Source: Chitinophagaceae bacterium (GTDB lineage: Bacteria > Bacteroidota > Bacteroidia > Chitinophagales > Chitinophagaceae). From it: a stretch of 42,024 nt of DNA. Position 1 is the stretch's first letter, and each line of letters begins with the position of its first letter. Positions 1 to 9,302 of the stretch are shown here, piece after piece. The translations under genes and the position numbers were made by a program. Location of the stretch: assembly GCA_947372235.1 (NCBI GenBank), contig CANBSW010000017.1, positions 1 through 42,024 on the forward strand, read 5' to 3'. The notes beneath the pieces were generated by a model. The model had not been told where the DNA came from, ran no database searches, and saw only the letters and a list, made by a program, of their open reading frames with translations.

Positions 1-261
1 AATCGCGAACTGGCCATGAAAATGCTGAAGAGCCGCTTATACGAAGAAGAACTACGTAAACGCCAGGAAGTATTGAATGCATCCAATGCCAATAAGAAAA
101 AGATAGAATGGGGCAGCCAGATCCGCAGTTATGTGTTCCATCCCTATAAAATGATCAAAGACCACAGAACCGATTATGAAGTGGGTAATGTAGGCCCGGT
201 GATGGATGGAGAACTGGATGGGTTTATTAAGGCGTATTTGATGATGGAGAAAGAAATGTAA
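1..261 (+). CDS. prfB: Peptide chain release factor 2, C-terminal fragment
   Basis: This is the 3' end of a gene that begins before the window; the frame is open from base 1. The visible 86 residues match the C-terminus of class I release factor RF2, which reads UGA and UAA and triggers peptidyl-tRNA hydrolysis on the ribosome. Diagnostic stretches are [32 protein letters not shown] and the ending [12 protein letters not shown]. The GGQ loop, the stop-codon recognition motif and any programmed frameshift site would lie upstream and cannot be seen. The next gene starts 78 bp downstream in the same direction but has an unrelated function. Confidence 0.95.
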   Translation, partial: NRELAMKMLKSRLYEEELRKRQEVLNASNANKKKIEWGSQIRSYVFHPYKMIKDHRTDYEVGNVGPVMDGELDGFIKAYLMMEKEM

Positions 262-338
262 TGTTATATTGTGATATGCGATATAAGTATAATTTTTAAG
301 GATATTTTTAAAAGAAGTAATAAACCTCTGACACGAAC

Positions 339-1022
339 ATGGAAACGATCTTGGTAATAGGAATTAATGGGGCCATTGGCGAAACAGTGGCGGATCTTTT
401 TTCCGGAAAAGATATCAGATGTCTTGGTACAACTTCCCGTAAGGATAAAATTAAAGCGGCAAATAAAACTCTTTTCTATCTTGATCTGGAAAATTTTTCT
501 TCCATAGTGGACTTACAAAAAAGTATACCAATGCTGAATGGCATTGTTTTCTGTGCAGGAGTTGAACCTCAATATTCGCTTTCCGAGACAGATATGGTAC
601 ATCACAGGAAAATGATGGATATACATGTTACCGGCCCTTTATTTGTTGTGAAATCGCTGAAAGAAAAAATAAAAAAAGGAGGCGCAATTATTTTTATCTC
701 TTCTGTGGCGGCCAAAAAGGGTAGTTACGATCCATCCTATGCCATTGCAAAATTAGCAGTTGAGGGCATGACAAAAACGCTTGCTAAAGAACTGGCTGTT
801 GATAGGATAAGGGTGAATGCTATTGCACCGGGGCTGGTAAAGGGTACACCTGTACATAAAAGAATGACTCCTGATTTTAGGGAGAATCATCTGAAACAAA
901 CATTATTGCAGCAATTAGCAACCACAAAAGATTGCGCAGAAGCGATCTATTTTCTATATACACAGAAACTGGTAACCGGGCAACTGGTACATATTAATGG
1001 AGGGCAATATTTTGGAAACTAA
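339..1022 (+). CDS. SDR family NAD(P)-dependent oxidoreductase
   Basis: A 227-residue short-chain dehydrogenase/reductase of classical length. The Rossmann glycine motif is near the N-terminus (G8-x-x-G11-x-x-G14), followed by CAG at residues 72-74 in place of the usual NAG. The active site has serines at 121-122 and the YxxxK pair Y134/K138, so the catalytic residues are intact. The family reduces carbonyls or oxidises alcohols with NAD(P); the substrate cannot be read from sequence. Its 3' end overlaps the following FAD oxidoreductase by 26 bp, so the two are almost certainly co-translated and may act in sequence on one substrate. No signal peptide, hence cytoplasmic. Confidence 0.88.
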   Translation: METILVIGINGAIGETVADLFSGKDIRCLGTTSRKDKIKAANKTLFYLDLENFSSIVDLQKSIPMLNGIVFCAGVEPQYSLSETDMVHHRKMMDIHVTGPLFVVKSLKEKIKKGGAIIFISSVAAKKGSYDPSYAIAKLAVEGMTKTLAKELAVDRIRVNAIAPGLVKGTPVHKRMTPDFRENHLKQTLLQQLATTKDCAEAIYFLYTQKLVTGQLVHINGGQYFGN

Positions 1023-2091
1023 GGAACATGTATTGATCATTGGGGGAGGTGTTTTTGGATTAACAGCAGCCATTGTGCTGGGAGAGTTTGGCTTTCAGGT
1101 TACACTGCTGGAAAAAGAGCAGGATATCATGCTTGGTGCTTCTCTTGTAAATCAAAACAGGATACATTTTGGATACCACTACCCGCGAAGTAAAGAAACA
1201 TGTCTTGAATCTTTGGAAGGCTTGCAATCTTTCAGGGAATTTTATAATGGATCAATCCATAAGGGTTTTAAAAAATATTATGCGATTGCAAAAGAAGGCT
1301 CTCACATAAGTGCGGATCAGTTTTATGATTTTTGTAAAAATCTTGGACTTAGTCTGGTGGAGGAGTATCCTTCCGAAGCGATATTGAATCATGAAATGGT
1401 GGATACCTGCTGGCTAACTGATGAACCTATCTTTGATTATAATATTCTCAAGCAACAGGTAATTTACAGGACGGCAAAAAACAGGAATATTACAGTGCTA
1501 AGGAATATACGACCCGTTTCGATGAAACAAACCGGAAGCCATAAAGAGGTGACCTTATCCGATGGAACTACTGTAATCTGTGATACTATTGTGAATGCAA
1601 CGTATGCAGGAATTTCTGAAACAGCTCATATGTTGGGTATGGAATCTATACCGGCAAAATACCAACTTTGCCTGTTACCTATTCTTCAAATATTGAAACC
1701 GGTAGGTTCTTTTGGTGTAACAATCATGGATGGCCCGTTTTGTTCACTTATGCCAAGAGGAATGTCACCTGACCAGTTTATCCTTTATCATGTTAAATAT
1801 TCGGTATTGGAAACGCATGTGGGCGACAGTAATATTCCGTGGTCGCCAATTGTTGGGTTCCCTGATTTAAATATCATTGAATATTCAAAAAAATTCTTCC
1901 CTGTGCTGGAGTCTATGAAAATCTGCGATTCCTGGATCACAACAAGAATCGTATTACCCAAGCAGGAAGTTGACGATGCACGTCCCACTTTGACGATTGA
2001 CCACGGCAACAGGATATACAGCCTTTTCAGCGGCAAACTCACTACCTGTGTATCAGCAGCAAAGGATCTGTTGACCAGGTTATCGGGGTAA
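997..2091 (+). CDS. FAD-dependent oxidoreductase, D-amino-acid-oxidase-like fold
   Basis: A 364-residue flavoprotein. The dinucleotide-binding motif G16-x-G18-x-x-G21 is followed by E39, the acidic residue expected to contact the FAD ribose. The motif NQNRIHFGYHYPRS at about residues 52-65 resembles one I associate with FAD oxidoreductases found in surface-polysaccharide clusters; that link is from memory. The ATG at 997 lies inside the upstream SDR gene. No other in-frame ATG occurs near the glycine motif (a TTG at 1012 is possible), so the 26 bp overlap appears real and suggests translational coupling. It probably oxidises a C-N or C-O bond of a small molecule. No glycosyltransferases lie nearby to confirm a polysaccharide role. 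Confidence 0.82.
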   Translation: MEGNILETKEHVLIIGGGVFGLTAAIVLGEFGFQVTLLEKEQDIMLGASLVNQNRIHFGYHYPRSKETCLESLEGLQSFREFYNGSIHKGFKKYYAIAKEGSHISADQFYDFCKNLGLSLVEEYPSEAILNHEMVDTCWLTDEPIFDYNILKQQVIYRTAKNRNITVLRNIRPVSMKQTGSHKEVTLSDGTTVICDTIVNATYAGISETAHMLGMESIPAKYQLCLLPILQILKPVGSFGVTIMDGPFCSLMPRGMSPDQFILYHVKYSVLETHVGDSNIPWSPIVGFPDLNIIEYSKKFFPVLESMKICDSWITTRIVLPKQEVDDARPTLTIDHGNRIYSLFSGKLTTCVSAAKDLLTRLSG

Positions 2092-2117
2092 TGAAATACT
2101 TCCAAGCAAAATCGTAA

Positions 2118-2216
2118 TAATTAAGAATTAATATTAGGGAATGAACTGAAGTTTCGAGGATTGTCTTAATAACCTGTGAATCTGCGCTATAATACCCAAA
2201 CAATAACTCTTAATTA
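2118..2216. repeat. Inverted repeat between convergent genes
   Basis: Arms 2118-2130 and 2204-2216 are 13 bp and pair with one mismatch; weaker similarity continues further in. The right arm covers the stop codon of the minus-strand gene. It may serve as a bidirectional transcription end, but the 73 bp loop is long and there is no clear U-tract. Confidence 0.45.
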
Positions 2217-2926
2217 ATAGTGGTTATATATCTCACCAAACTCCGCTTTGCAATGGGTAACAAAGTTTCTTCCATTGGTAAACTAAGATCTGTTTCCACT
2301 GCATATACTGCAGGATTGGGAAAATCTGAACGGTTTTTGATGAGTTGGGCTTTGATACTGTGATAGGAGTTTACCAGATTTCGCTGCCATACATCTATGA
2401 ATTCTGTTTTAATACTTCTGTATTTTTCATCATGCTTTTCAAAAATACTGAGGCGGTATTGGTACACCCATGTGTTTTTGCAACTTCCTTCGCACAATAA
2501 AAAATAACCTTCATTATGATCGAGTGGAACAATGCCAACGGGTTCTATCTTGATTTTATTCTCTACAAATTCATATAACTCACTGCCGGCATTAATGGTT
2601 TTCTTCATGGTGGTGGAAGCGAAATTGATAATGTCTTCCAGTTCCTGCATCAATTCATCATCTTCTACCAGAGATTCGTACAACAACTGCAGTTTTTCCA
2701 TTTGAATACCGGTTAATTTTTTTGGGAACTGTTCCTGCAGGTATTTTTTATTCTCCCTAAAAGCCACGAGATTATTGTAGTGGAAGATGAGGTCTGCCAG
2801 TTGCGGATACAGTTTTTTCTCACAGAAGTGCCTCCCGATCTCCTGTAAATATGCAAGCAGGGTATATTTTTTCAACTCAAAATCAATATAGCCATCTGCA
2901 AACCATGTTTGGGATAAGGTCTTCAT
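2210..2926 (-). CDS. Hypothetical protein, 238 aa
   Basis: I do not recognise a family. The protein is cytoplasmic by appearance, with no signal peptide or membrane segment. The N-terminal half (about residues 20-125) is rich in Leu, Glu and Lys and probably alpha-helical. The C-terminal half has more beta-type sequence and includes a CEGSC pair and the stretch NTWVYQYRLSIFEKHDEKYR. The ATG at 2926 is the only plausible start. The gene stands alone: convergent with the FAD oxidoreductase and divergent from the efflux operon across about 190 bp. Codon use and composition look like those of its neighbours, so it is likely a real lineage-specific gene of unknown function. Confidence 0.7.
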   Translation of the reverse strand: MKTLSQTWFADGYIDFELKKYTLLAYLQEIGRHFCEKKLYPQLADLIFHYNNLVAFRENKKYLQEQFPKKLTGIQMEKLQLLYESLVEDDELMQELEDIINFASTTMKKTINAGSELYEFVENKIKIEPVGIVPLDHNEGYFLLCEGSCKNTWVYQYRLSIFEKHDEKYRSIKTEFIDVWQRNLVNSYHSIKAQLIKNRSDFPNPAVYAVETDLSLPMEETLLPIAKRSLVRYITTIN

Positions 2927-3116
2927 ATCGATCTATTTGGTTATCTGAATTTACTTCTCAGACACCTGTTATAACTATTTTGTTTACTAACACTATGTGA
3001 AAAACCATCTTTTGATCCATGCAGCACCTGCCTGTAATTTTTTACATAATATTATCCTGAATACTGCTAATTTTACTTTTCACCCTAATTAGAACGGGCC
3101 TGCACATCATCAGCAC

Positions 3117-3506
3117 ATGCATCTAATTCAAAAAAATAATATCAAATGGATTGTAAAACTGCCGGTATTGGTGTTGTACCTGCTTTTTTTTACAGTTCAG
3201 ATCTTTTTTAATTTCGATACCGGTTCAAGGTCTCTGATAATTGGAGAAAATAGTTTTCATACTGGTTTTTTCAAATCCCTGACTAAAGAAAATGTGAAAC
3301 AGGGGGAAGTAAAAACTCCGGCTAAAACCAAGATCCGTTTAAATAAAAGGTTTCAGCCATCTTCAGTTCCCGGAGTGCCGGTTTTTAAAACAGAGATCTT
3401 ACCAAATTTTGGAGAACCTGCCCAAACAATTTTGTGTACTGCCAATCTGCATGCCTCTGTTTTTCACTATACACATAGTTTACGCGGCCCGCCTGTTGTT
3501 GCCTGA
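3117..3506 (+). CDS. Small membrane/periplasmic protein preceding the RND efflux genes
   Basis: A 129-residue protein with a Lys-rich start and one hydrophobic segment at about residues 11-31, acting as an uncleaved signal anchor or signal peptide. The rest is hydrophilic and ends with the motif SLRGPPVVA. It has no assignable enzymatic domain. It lies directly upstream of the TolC-like gene: its TGA ends at 3506 and the next likely ATG is at 3549. It therefore appears to be the first gene of the efflux operon. I recall small proteins with a C-terminal LRGPP-like motif preceding metal or drug efflux genes in Bacteroidota, but this is memory rather than proof. A regulatory or accessory role in efflux is an inference. 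Confidence 0.65.
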   Translation: MHLIQKNNIKWIVKLPVLVLYLLFFTVQIFFNFDTGSRSLIIGENSFHTGFFKSLTKENVKQGEVKTPAKTKIRLNKRFQPSSVPGVPVFKTEILPNFGEPAQTILCTANLHASVFHYTHSLRGPPVVA

Positions 3507-3548
3507 TTGTATTCCGCAACAACATTTTTCATTTTAAATATATCGTGT

Positions 3549-4943
3549 ATGGCTACTTTCTATATAAGGAAGTATGTGTTGGTGATGGCTATTGAAATAC
3601 TCATACCATTGGGATCATTATTTGCACAAAAACAACAATATAGCTTGCAGGAACTTGTGAATGCCTCTGTAAACAACTTGCCCGTTTTAAAACAAAAGCA
3701 GGCATTAACAAATGCAGCAAGAGCATCTATAAGTGATGTAAAACATTCTTTTCTTCCACTGGTTAAAGCGGGAGAGCAAATGACATTAGGATCAGACAAT
3801 TCATTGGCAGGGAGCTATTTTACGTTTGGAATTACGCCTTCCACTTCTGCAGGTGTTAGAAACAGTAATAACCTGGAAGCCGCTACGGGTAACCTTGCTG
3901 TAGTTTATAGCGAATACGAACTGGCTAATTTTGGTTTGAATGATGCAAGGCTTAAATACGCCCAGTCATTTGTGAACCTGCAGGAAGCTGACCTAAAAAA
4001 AGAACAATACAATGTTCAAATGGAAGTTAGCCGGCTGTATTTTACCATCCTTAAAAACCAATACAGGCTTACAGCTGACCAACAGAATGTTGAAAGATAC
4101 CAGCGGGTTTTTACGGTGATACATGCGCTTACAGCCAGCGGCCTGAAGCCAGGGGCAGATTCTTCTTTGGCAAAGGCTGAATTATCCAGATCCCGTATCA
4201 GTTACAACCAAACATTTGGAAGGATTGGGCAGTTACAGGAACAGCTTTCATTTCTTACGGGCATTCCTGCTGTTCAGTTACGGATTGATACACTTATTGA
4301 TCAGTCTGTTTACAATCATCATACAATACCGGATTTTGTAATGGATACTTTGAATAACCCATTGCTTGATTATTATATGCAAAAACAAAAGGTTTATTTA
4401 ACCAATGAGTTGCTGATCAAGAAAAGTTACCTGCCCAAAGTAGTATTGGCGGGGGCTGTATGGGGAAGAGGATCCAGCATTCAATTTAGTGATCAATACA
4501 AATCTCTCGCAACTGGTTTAGGATATCAGCGTTTTAATTATTCATTGGGGGTAGCATTTACTTATAATCTGTTTAATGGTTTATACAAAAAAGACAAACT
4601 AGCCATTAACCGTTTTCAGATAGAAGCAGGTTATTTTGAACAGCAGCAACAAAAAGCAGCATTGCACTCTGCATTTTTACAGTCTGAGAATCTATTGCGA
4701 ACCACAGAGGCAAATCTGTTGGAATTACCTATACAATTGCATTCTGCTGAAGATACCTATGGGCAGAAGCTTGCCCAGTATAAAGCAGGTATCATTTCAT
4801 TGATAGATCTCACGAATGCCTCTTTTGTGTTGTACAGATCCCAAACAGATTATATAGAAACCCTTAACGACTGGTACCTGGCGCAGCTGGATAAAGCCGC
4901 ATCAACCGGTAACCTTTTTCAATTTATTCAAACAATAAAATAA
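3549..4943 (+). CDS. TolC family outer-membrane efflux protein
   Basis: Outer-membrane channel component of a tripartite efflux pump. The frame is open from a TTG at 3507, but the ATG at 3549 is preferred because it gives a compact signal peptide ending near SLFAQ. The mature part begins YSLQELVNASVNNLP, typical of the first OEP repeat, and has two long helical repeats, the second with QKLAQYKAGIISLIDLTNA near the C-terminus. Mature length is about 440 residues, normal for the family. The RND permease follows after 5 bp and the adaptor after that. The order outer-membrane protein, permease, adaptor differs from the commoner adaptor, permease, outer-membrane protein. Confidence 0.88.
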   Translation: MATFYIRKYVLVMAIEILIPLGSLFAQKQQYSLQELVNASVNNLPVLKQKQALTNAARASISDVKHSFLPLVKAGEQMTLGSDNSLAGSYFTFGITPSTSAGVRNSNNLEAATGNLAVVYSEYELANFGLNDARLKYAQSFVNLQEADLKKEQYNVQMEVSRLYFTILKNQYRLTADQQNVERYQRVFTVIHALTASGLKPGADSSLAKAELSRSRISYNQTFGRIGQLQEQLSFLTGIPAVQLRIDTLIDQSVYNHHTIPDFVMDTLNNPLLDYYMQKQKVYLTNELLIKKSYLPKVVLAGAVWGRGSSIQFSDQYKSLATGLGYQRFNYSLGVAFTYNLFNGLYKKDKLAINRFQIEAGYFEQQQQKAALHSAFLQSENLLRTTEANLLELPIQLHSAEDTYGQKLAQYKAGIISLIDLTNASFVLYRSQTDYIETLNDWYLAQLDKAASTGNLFQFIQTIK

Positions 4944-4948
4944 TTTTT

Positions 4949-7900
4949 ATGGTAAGAGCCGCATTAAAAAGACCGATTACCATATTGGTTCTTTTTACAG
5001 GGCTATTGTTGTTTTCCATAATGGCGATCCGGACAATACCCATTGATATATTTCCCAAACTTAATTTGCCCACCATTTATGTTATAGAATCTTATGGGGG
5101 TATGTCGCCACAGCAAATGGAAGGTTTTTTTGCCACACGTATGCAGGACCAGTTTCTATATGTGAATGGCATAAAAAATATGGAAAGTAAAAACATACAG
5201 GGACTAACCCTTATCAAACTTACTTTTTACGAAAAAACCGATATGGCAGAAGCTTCTGCCCAGATTGCATTACAGGTAAACCGGGCTTCCAAATTTTTTC
5301 CTCCGGGTGCTTTGCCACCGCAGGTAATTCGTTTTGATGCATCTTCATTGCCTGTTGGGCAGTTGGTATTCAGCAGTAAAGAAAAATCGCTGAAAGATAT
5401 TTATGATCTCGTGGCTACGCGTATCAGGCCTATGTTCTCAACCGTTTCAGGATTATCAGCCCCACCTCCCTTTGGAGCTAATTCAAGATCAATTGTAGTA
5501 AATGTAGATCCGGAAAAATTGCGGCGCTTTAATATCTCACCCGATCAGGTGGTGGAATCGATCACAAAAAATAATGCGATCACACCTTCAGGAAATTTAC
5601 GGATCGATAGTCTCATGTATGTAACCACAGTGAATTCGCTGGAAGAAAAAGTGCAGCAGTTTGAAGATATCCCAATTGCTGTTAACGGTTCGGCTTCTGT
5701 TTTTATACACGATGTGGCCTCTGTTGCGGATGCTTCTGATATTACTGTTGATTATGCGCTGGTAAACGGGAAACGCTCAGTGTATATTCCTGTTGTAAAA
5801 ACAGCTGATGCGTCAACCTGGGGAGTAGTACAATCTTTAAAAGCCAAACTCCCTGAGATGAAAAGCCTTTTGCCTGATGATGTTCAGGTGAGTTACGAAT
5901 TTGACCAATCTGTATTTGTAATGAATGCAGTAAAAAGCCTGATGACAGAAGGTGTCCTGGGTGCCCTGCTTACCGGTTTAATGGTATTGTTATTTTTAAA
6001 GGACTGGCGAAGCAGTCTGGTAGTAGTGATCACTATTCCAATAGCTATTTTAAGCAGTGTTTTGTTCTTAAACCTGTTTGGTCAAACTATTAATATCATG
6101 ACGTTAAGTGGTCTGGCATTGGCGATAGGAGTGTTAGTGGATCAGGCAACAGTAACCATCGAAAACATACACCAGCATTTGGAAATGGGCAAACTAAAAC
6201 GACAGGCAATACTGGATGCCTGTGAAGAGATCTCATTTCCATTATTGTTAATTCTGCTTTGTATACTGGCCGTTTTTGCACCTTCATTTGTAATGACGGG
6301 CGTTCCCAGGGCTATGTTTCTGCCATTGTCTTTGTCTATCGGTTTTGCGATGATCGTATCTTTTATTGCTGCACAAACACTGGTGCCGGTTATTGCCAAC
6401 TGGTTATTAAAAGAAGATATTTTTATCTACCATCATAATGCCTCTCATGCACATGCCGGATTGGCATTAGATGAAAAGGAACTGGCAGAAATTAAAACGC
6501 ATAACGAGCTGGATAGAAAGCACCCGGAAGAGAACGATTTTTTTCAACGCAGTAAAGTTGGCCTGGCCAATTTGTTGCAAAGATGGATGCCAAAAAGAAA
6601 ATGGATCGTAATGATTTATCTCACGGCATCACTGATTGCAGCAGCTGCCTGTTTTATGTTCATTGGAAAAGATCTTTTACCCAAAACAAATAATGGTCAA
6701 TTACAGATCAGGATAAAAGGTCCGGATGGAACAAGGCTGGAAAGAACAGAACAATCTGTAAAAGGAATACTTAAAGTGATTGATTCTACAGTGAATGGAA
6801 ATATTGCTATTTCCTCAGTTTACATTGGTTTAGTTCCCAGTAGTTATGGCTCAAGTAATCTATATATTTTTAACAGCGGCACACATGAAGCATTAATGCA
6901 GGTTAATCTGGATGAAAATTACAAAGGGAATCTTGATGAGTTGAAAGACAAACTTCGAACAAATATCAAAACCGCTTACCCTGATATCCGGATTTCTTTT
7001 GAGCCGATCGAATTAACAGAAAAGATAATGGCCCAGGGGGCAGCAACCCCAATTGAAGTAAGAGTTGCCGGAAAAAATTTCGAAGAGATAGAAACCTATG
7101 CTGAAAAATTGGTGGATAGTCTAAAAAAAATCGAATACCTGCGCGATGTGCAGATCGCACAACCACTTCATTTTCCAACTATCAAAATAACACTCGACCG
7201 TTTCAGATTGGCACAAATGGGGTTGAATCTTACCGAAGTCGCCCGAAGTATCACCGATGCCACTTCCTCAAGCCGGTTTACCGAAAAAGTACAATGGCTG
7301 GATACCAAAGTTGCTTACACTTACCAGGTACAGGTACAGGTGCCGGAATATTTAATGAACTCTGTTGAACAGTTGCAATCCATCCCATTGGTAAAAGGTA
7401 AAGTAAGGCCTGTGTTATCGGATATTTCTCAAGTGGCTGTGGATACTTTGCCCGGCGAATACGACCGCTCAGGCCCGAGAAGGTTTTTAACAGTGAGCGC
7501 AAATATTTATAAGAAAGACCTTGGTACTGCAACCACCGCTGTAAATAAAACCATTGCAGGATTAGGTACACCTCCCAGAGGATTGCTAACAGAAGTAAAG
7601 GGGATGTCATCCTTACTTACAGAAACATTAGACTCACTTCAAACCGGTTTAATTGCAGCCATTATAGTGATCTTATTATTGTTGGCTGCCAATTACCAAT
7701 CCTTTGGTGTAGCCATTGCCGTACTCTCAACAGTGCCTGCAGTTTTATTGGGCGCCATGTTATTGTTGTTAGCAACAGGGGCCACATTAAACCTGCAATC
7801 TTATATGGGTATTATTATGAGTACCGGGGTATCCGTTGCCAATGCTATATTGATCGTAACCAATGCTGAAGCATTAAGAATAGAATACAGGGATCCATTT

Positions 7901-8161
7901 AAAGCTGCAACGGTAGCGGCAAGTATCAGGTTAAGACCTATTTTAATGACAAGTCTTGCCATGATCGCCGGTATGATACCAATGGCAAGTGGTTTAGGTG
8001 AAGCGGGAGATCAGTCGGCACCATTGGGCCGCGCGGTTATTGGTGGATTGATTGCATCCACTTTTGCTGCTCTGTTCATAGTTCCATTGGTATATGGATG
8101 GATACAGCAAAAAGCATCTTTCCGCTCTGTTTCTTTATTACCTGAAAATGTAAACCCATAA
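4949..8161 (+). CDS. RND efflux permease, HAE1/AcrB-like, with altered proton relay
   Basis: Inner-membrane pump of 1070 residues, normal for the superfamily: TM1 near the N-terminus, a large periplasmic domain, TM2-6, a second periplasmic domain and TM8-12. The TM4 motif, which reads VDDA in AcrB, is LVDQAT here (D398, Q399), so the position equal to AcrB Asp408 is Gln. In TM10 the equivalent of AcrB Lys940 is A964, in VSVANAIL. Coupling must therefore differ from AcrB, or the protein belongs to a subfamily with another relay. A His-rich cytoplasmic segment (H495, H496, H500, H502) follows TM6. Substrate unknown; drugs, lipids or metals are all possible. Co-transcribed with the outer-membrane and adaptor genes. 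Confidence 0.92.
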   Translation: MVRAALKRPITILVLFTGLLLFSIMAIRTIPIDIFPKLNLPTIYVIESYGGMSPQQMEGFFATRMQDQFLYVNGIKNMESKNIQGLTLIKLTFYEKTDMAEASAQIALQVNRASKFFPPGALPPQVIRFDASSLPVGQLVFSSKEKSLKDIYDLVATRIRPMFSTVSGLSAPPPFGANSRSIVVNVDPEKLRRFNISPDQVVESITKNNAITPSGNLRIDSLMYVTTVNSLEEKVQQFEDIPIAVNGSASVFIHDVASVADASDITVDYALVNGKRSVYIPVVKTADASTWGVVQSLKAKLPEMKSLLPDDVQVSYEFDQSVFVMNAVKSLMTEGVLGALLTGLMVLLFLKDWRSSLVVVITIPIAILSSVLFLNLFGQTINIMTLSGLALAIGVLVDQATVTIENIHQHLEMGKLKRQAILDACEEISFPLLLILLCILAVFAPSFVMTGVPRAMFLPLSLSIGFAMIVSFIAAQTLVPVIANWLLKEDIFIYHHNASHAHAGLALDEKELAEIKTHNELDRKHPEENDFFQRSKVGLANLLQRWMPKRKWIVMIYLTASLIAAAACFMFIGKDLLPKTNNGQLQIRIKGPDGTRLERTEQSVKGILKVIDSTVNGNIAISSVYIGLVPSSYGSSNLYIFNSGTHEALMQVNLDENYKGNLDELKDKLRTNIKTAYPDIRISFEPIELTEKIMAQGAATPIEVRVAGKNFEEIETYAEKLVDSLKKIEYLRDVQIAQPLHFPTIKITLDRFRLAQMGLNLTEVARSITDATSSSRFTEKVQWLDTKVAYTYQVQVQVPEYLMNSVEQLQSIPLVKGKVRPVLSDISQVAVDTLPGEYDRSGPRRFLTVSANIYKKDLGTATTAVNKTIAGLGTPPRGLLTEVKGMSSLLTETLDSLQTGLIAAIIVILLLLAANYQSFGVAIAVLSTVPAVLLGAMLLLLATGATLNLQSYMGIIMSTGVSVANAILIVTNAEALRIEYRDPFKAATVAASIRLRPILMTSLAMIAGMIPMASGLGEAGDQSAPLGRAVIGGLIASTFAALFIVPLVYGWIQQKASFRSVSLLPENVNP

Positions 8162-8171
8162 ATTTTTAAAG

Positions 8172-9242
8172 ATGAAATCATATATAATGTTGATTGTTGT
8201 TGCACTGTTTTTTGTTTCCTGTACGGAAAATAAAAAGGATGAAAAAGTGTTGGCTGAAACAAAAAACCCGGTTGCCAATTATCAACTGGCAACTGTTGAA
8301 AAAGGGGGAGTAGCTACTGTAATTAAATTGCCAGCTCAGCTGGCTGCATATCAGGAAGTGAGCATCTTCCCTAAAGTTAATGGGTACGTTAAAAATGTGT
8401 TGGTAGATGTTGGCTCAAGGGTTATTCAAGGAAATACATTGATGCAACTGGAAGCACCCGAACTGGAACAGGCTGTTTTGCAGGCCCGTGAAAAATATGC
8501 CAGAGCGAAAGCTGATTATGCCATTGATAAAGAACATTATGAAAGATTACTGGAAGCCTCTAAAACAGCTGGGGCAATATCTCCCCTTGATCTATCAACT
8601 GTAAGAGCAAAGATGGAGGCGGATAGTTCAGTAAGCAATGCAGAAAAAGCCAACTGGCAAATGCAGCAAACTATGATGGGTTATTTAAAAGTAACGGCAC
8701 CATTTAGTGGCGTAATTACAGAACGAAATGTACACCCGGGTGCGTTGGTAAATGCAGCCACAAAAGATAAGCCCATGCTGGAATTAAAACAGATCGATCA
8801 CCTGCGTTTACAGGTAGATATTCCAGAAGGGATTGCTGCTTCATTGAAAAACAAGGACACGGTATCTTTTTATGTAAGTGCTTTGCAGGGAAAAAGAATG
8901 ACCGGTTTTATCAGCCGCCGTTCAATGAATGTGAATGCACAATACAGAAGTGAAAGAATGGAAATTGATGTTCCCAATGCAAATGGGATATTGGCACCAG
9001 GAATGTATGCCGATATTACCCTTTATTCCAATGGAAATACGGAAGGAATGTGGGTGCCAAAATCTGCGGTGGTTACTTCAACAGAAAGAAAATATGTTTT
9101 GGTTTCAGAAAATGGTAAAGTGAAAAAGACAGATGTAAGCACTGGAAACCAAACTGCCGGAAAGATTGAGATTTATGGAAATATCGCTGTGGGTACAAAA
9201 GTGATCATTAATGCAAATGATGAGATAAAAGAAACGCAATAA
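8172..9242 (+). CDS. RND efflux periplasmic adaptor (membrane fusion protein), lipoprotein
   Basis: A 356-residue adaptor that should bridge the RND permease and the TolC-like channel. The N-terminus is a lipoprotein signal with lipobox FVSC (Cys17). Next come a lipoyl/barrel-sandwich half-motif (VNGYVKNVLVDVGSRV), a short helical hairpin at about residues 95-165, the second lipoyl half (VTAPFSGVITERNVHPG) and a beta-barrel domain. The gene starts 10 bp after the permease stop, so it is the last gene of the operon. Its stop codon lies inside the left arm of a perfect 20 bp hairpin that separates it from a convergent gene. Confidence 0.9.
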   Translation: MKSYIMLIVVALFFVSCTENKKDEKVLAETKNPVANYQLATVEKGGVATVIKLPAQLAAYQEVSIFPKVNGYVKNVLVDVGSRVIQGNTLMQLEAPELEQAVLQAREKYARAKADYAIDKEHYERLLEASKTAGAISPLDLSTVRAKMEADSSVSNAEKANWQMQQTMMGYLKVTAPFSGVITERNVHPGALVNAATKDKPMLELKQIDHLRLQVDIPEGIAASLKNKDTVSFYVSALQGKRMTGFISRRSMNVNAQYRSERMEIDVPNANGILAPGMYADITLYSNGNTEGMWVPKSAVVTSTERKYVLVSENGKVKKTDVSTGNQTAGKIEIYGNIAVGTKVIINANDEIKETQ

Positions 9243-9301
9243 CAATTGTACATAAGGGAGGATGAAGCGATATTTTGCATTCTCCCTTATGTACAATTGT
9301 T
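9241..9301. terminator. Perfect 20 bp hairpin between convergent stop codons
   Basis: Arms 9241-9260 and 9282-9301 are exact reverse complements, with a 21 nt loop. The left arm contains the end of the adaptor stop codon (9240-9242), and the right arm ends 2 bp before the stop of the minus-strand DUF2490 gene (9303-9305). Symmetry and position suggest a bidirectional transcription end. There is no strong U-tract on either strand, so classical intrinsic termination is uncertain. Confidence 0.65.
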
Positions 9302-9302
9302 A

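Noticed and set aside
1788..2105. A 105-codon minus-strand frame over the end of the FAD oxidoreductase gene
   Set aside because: Shadow of a conserved coding region; no start context or family.
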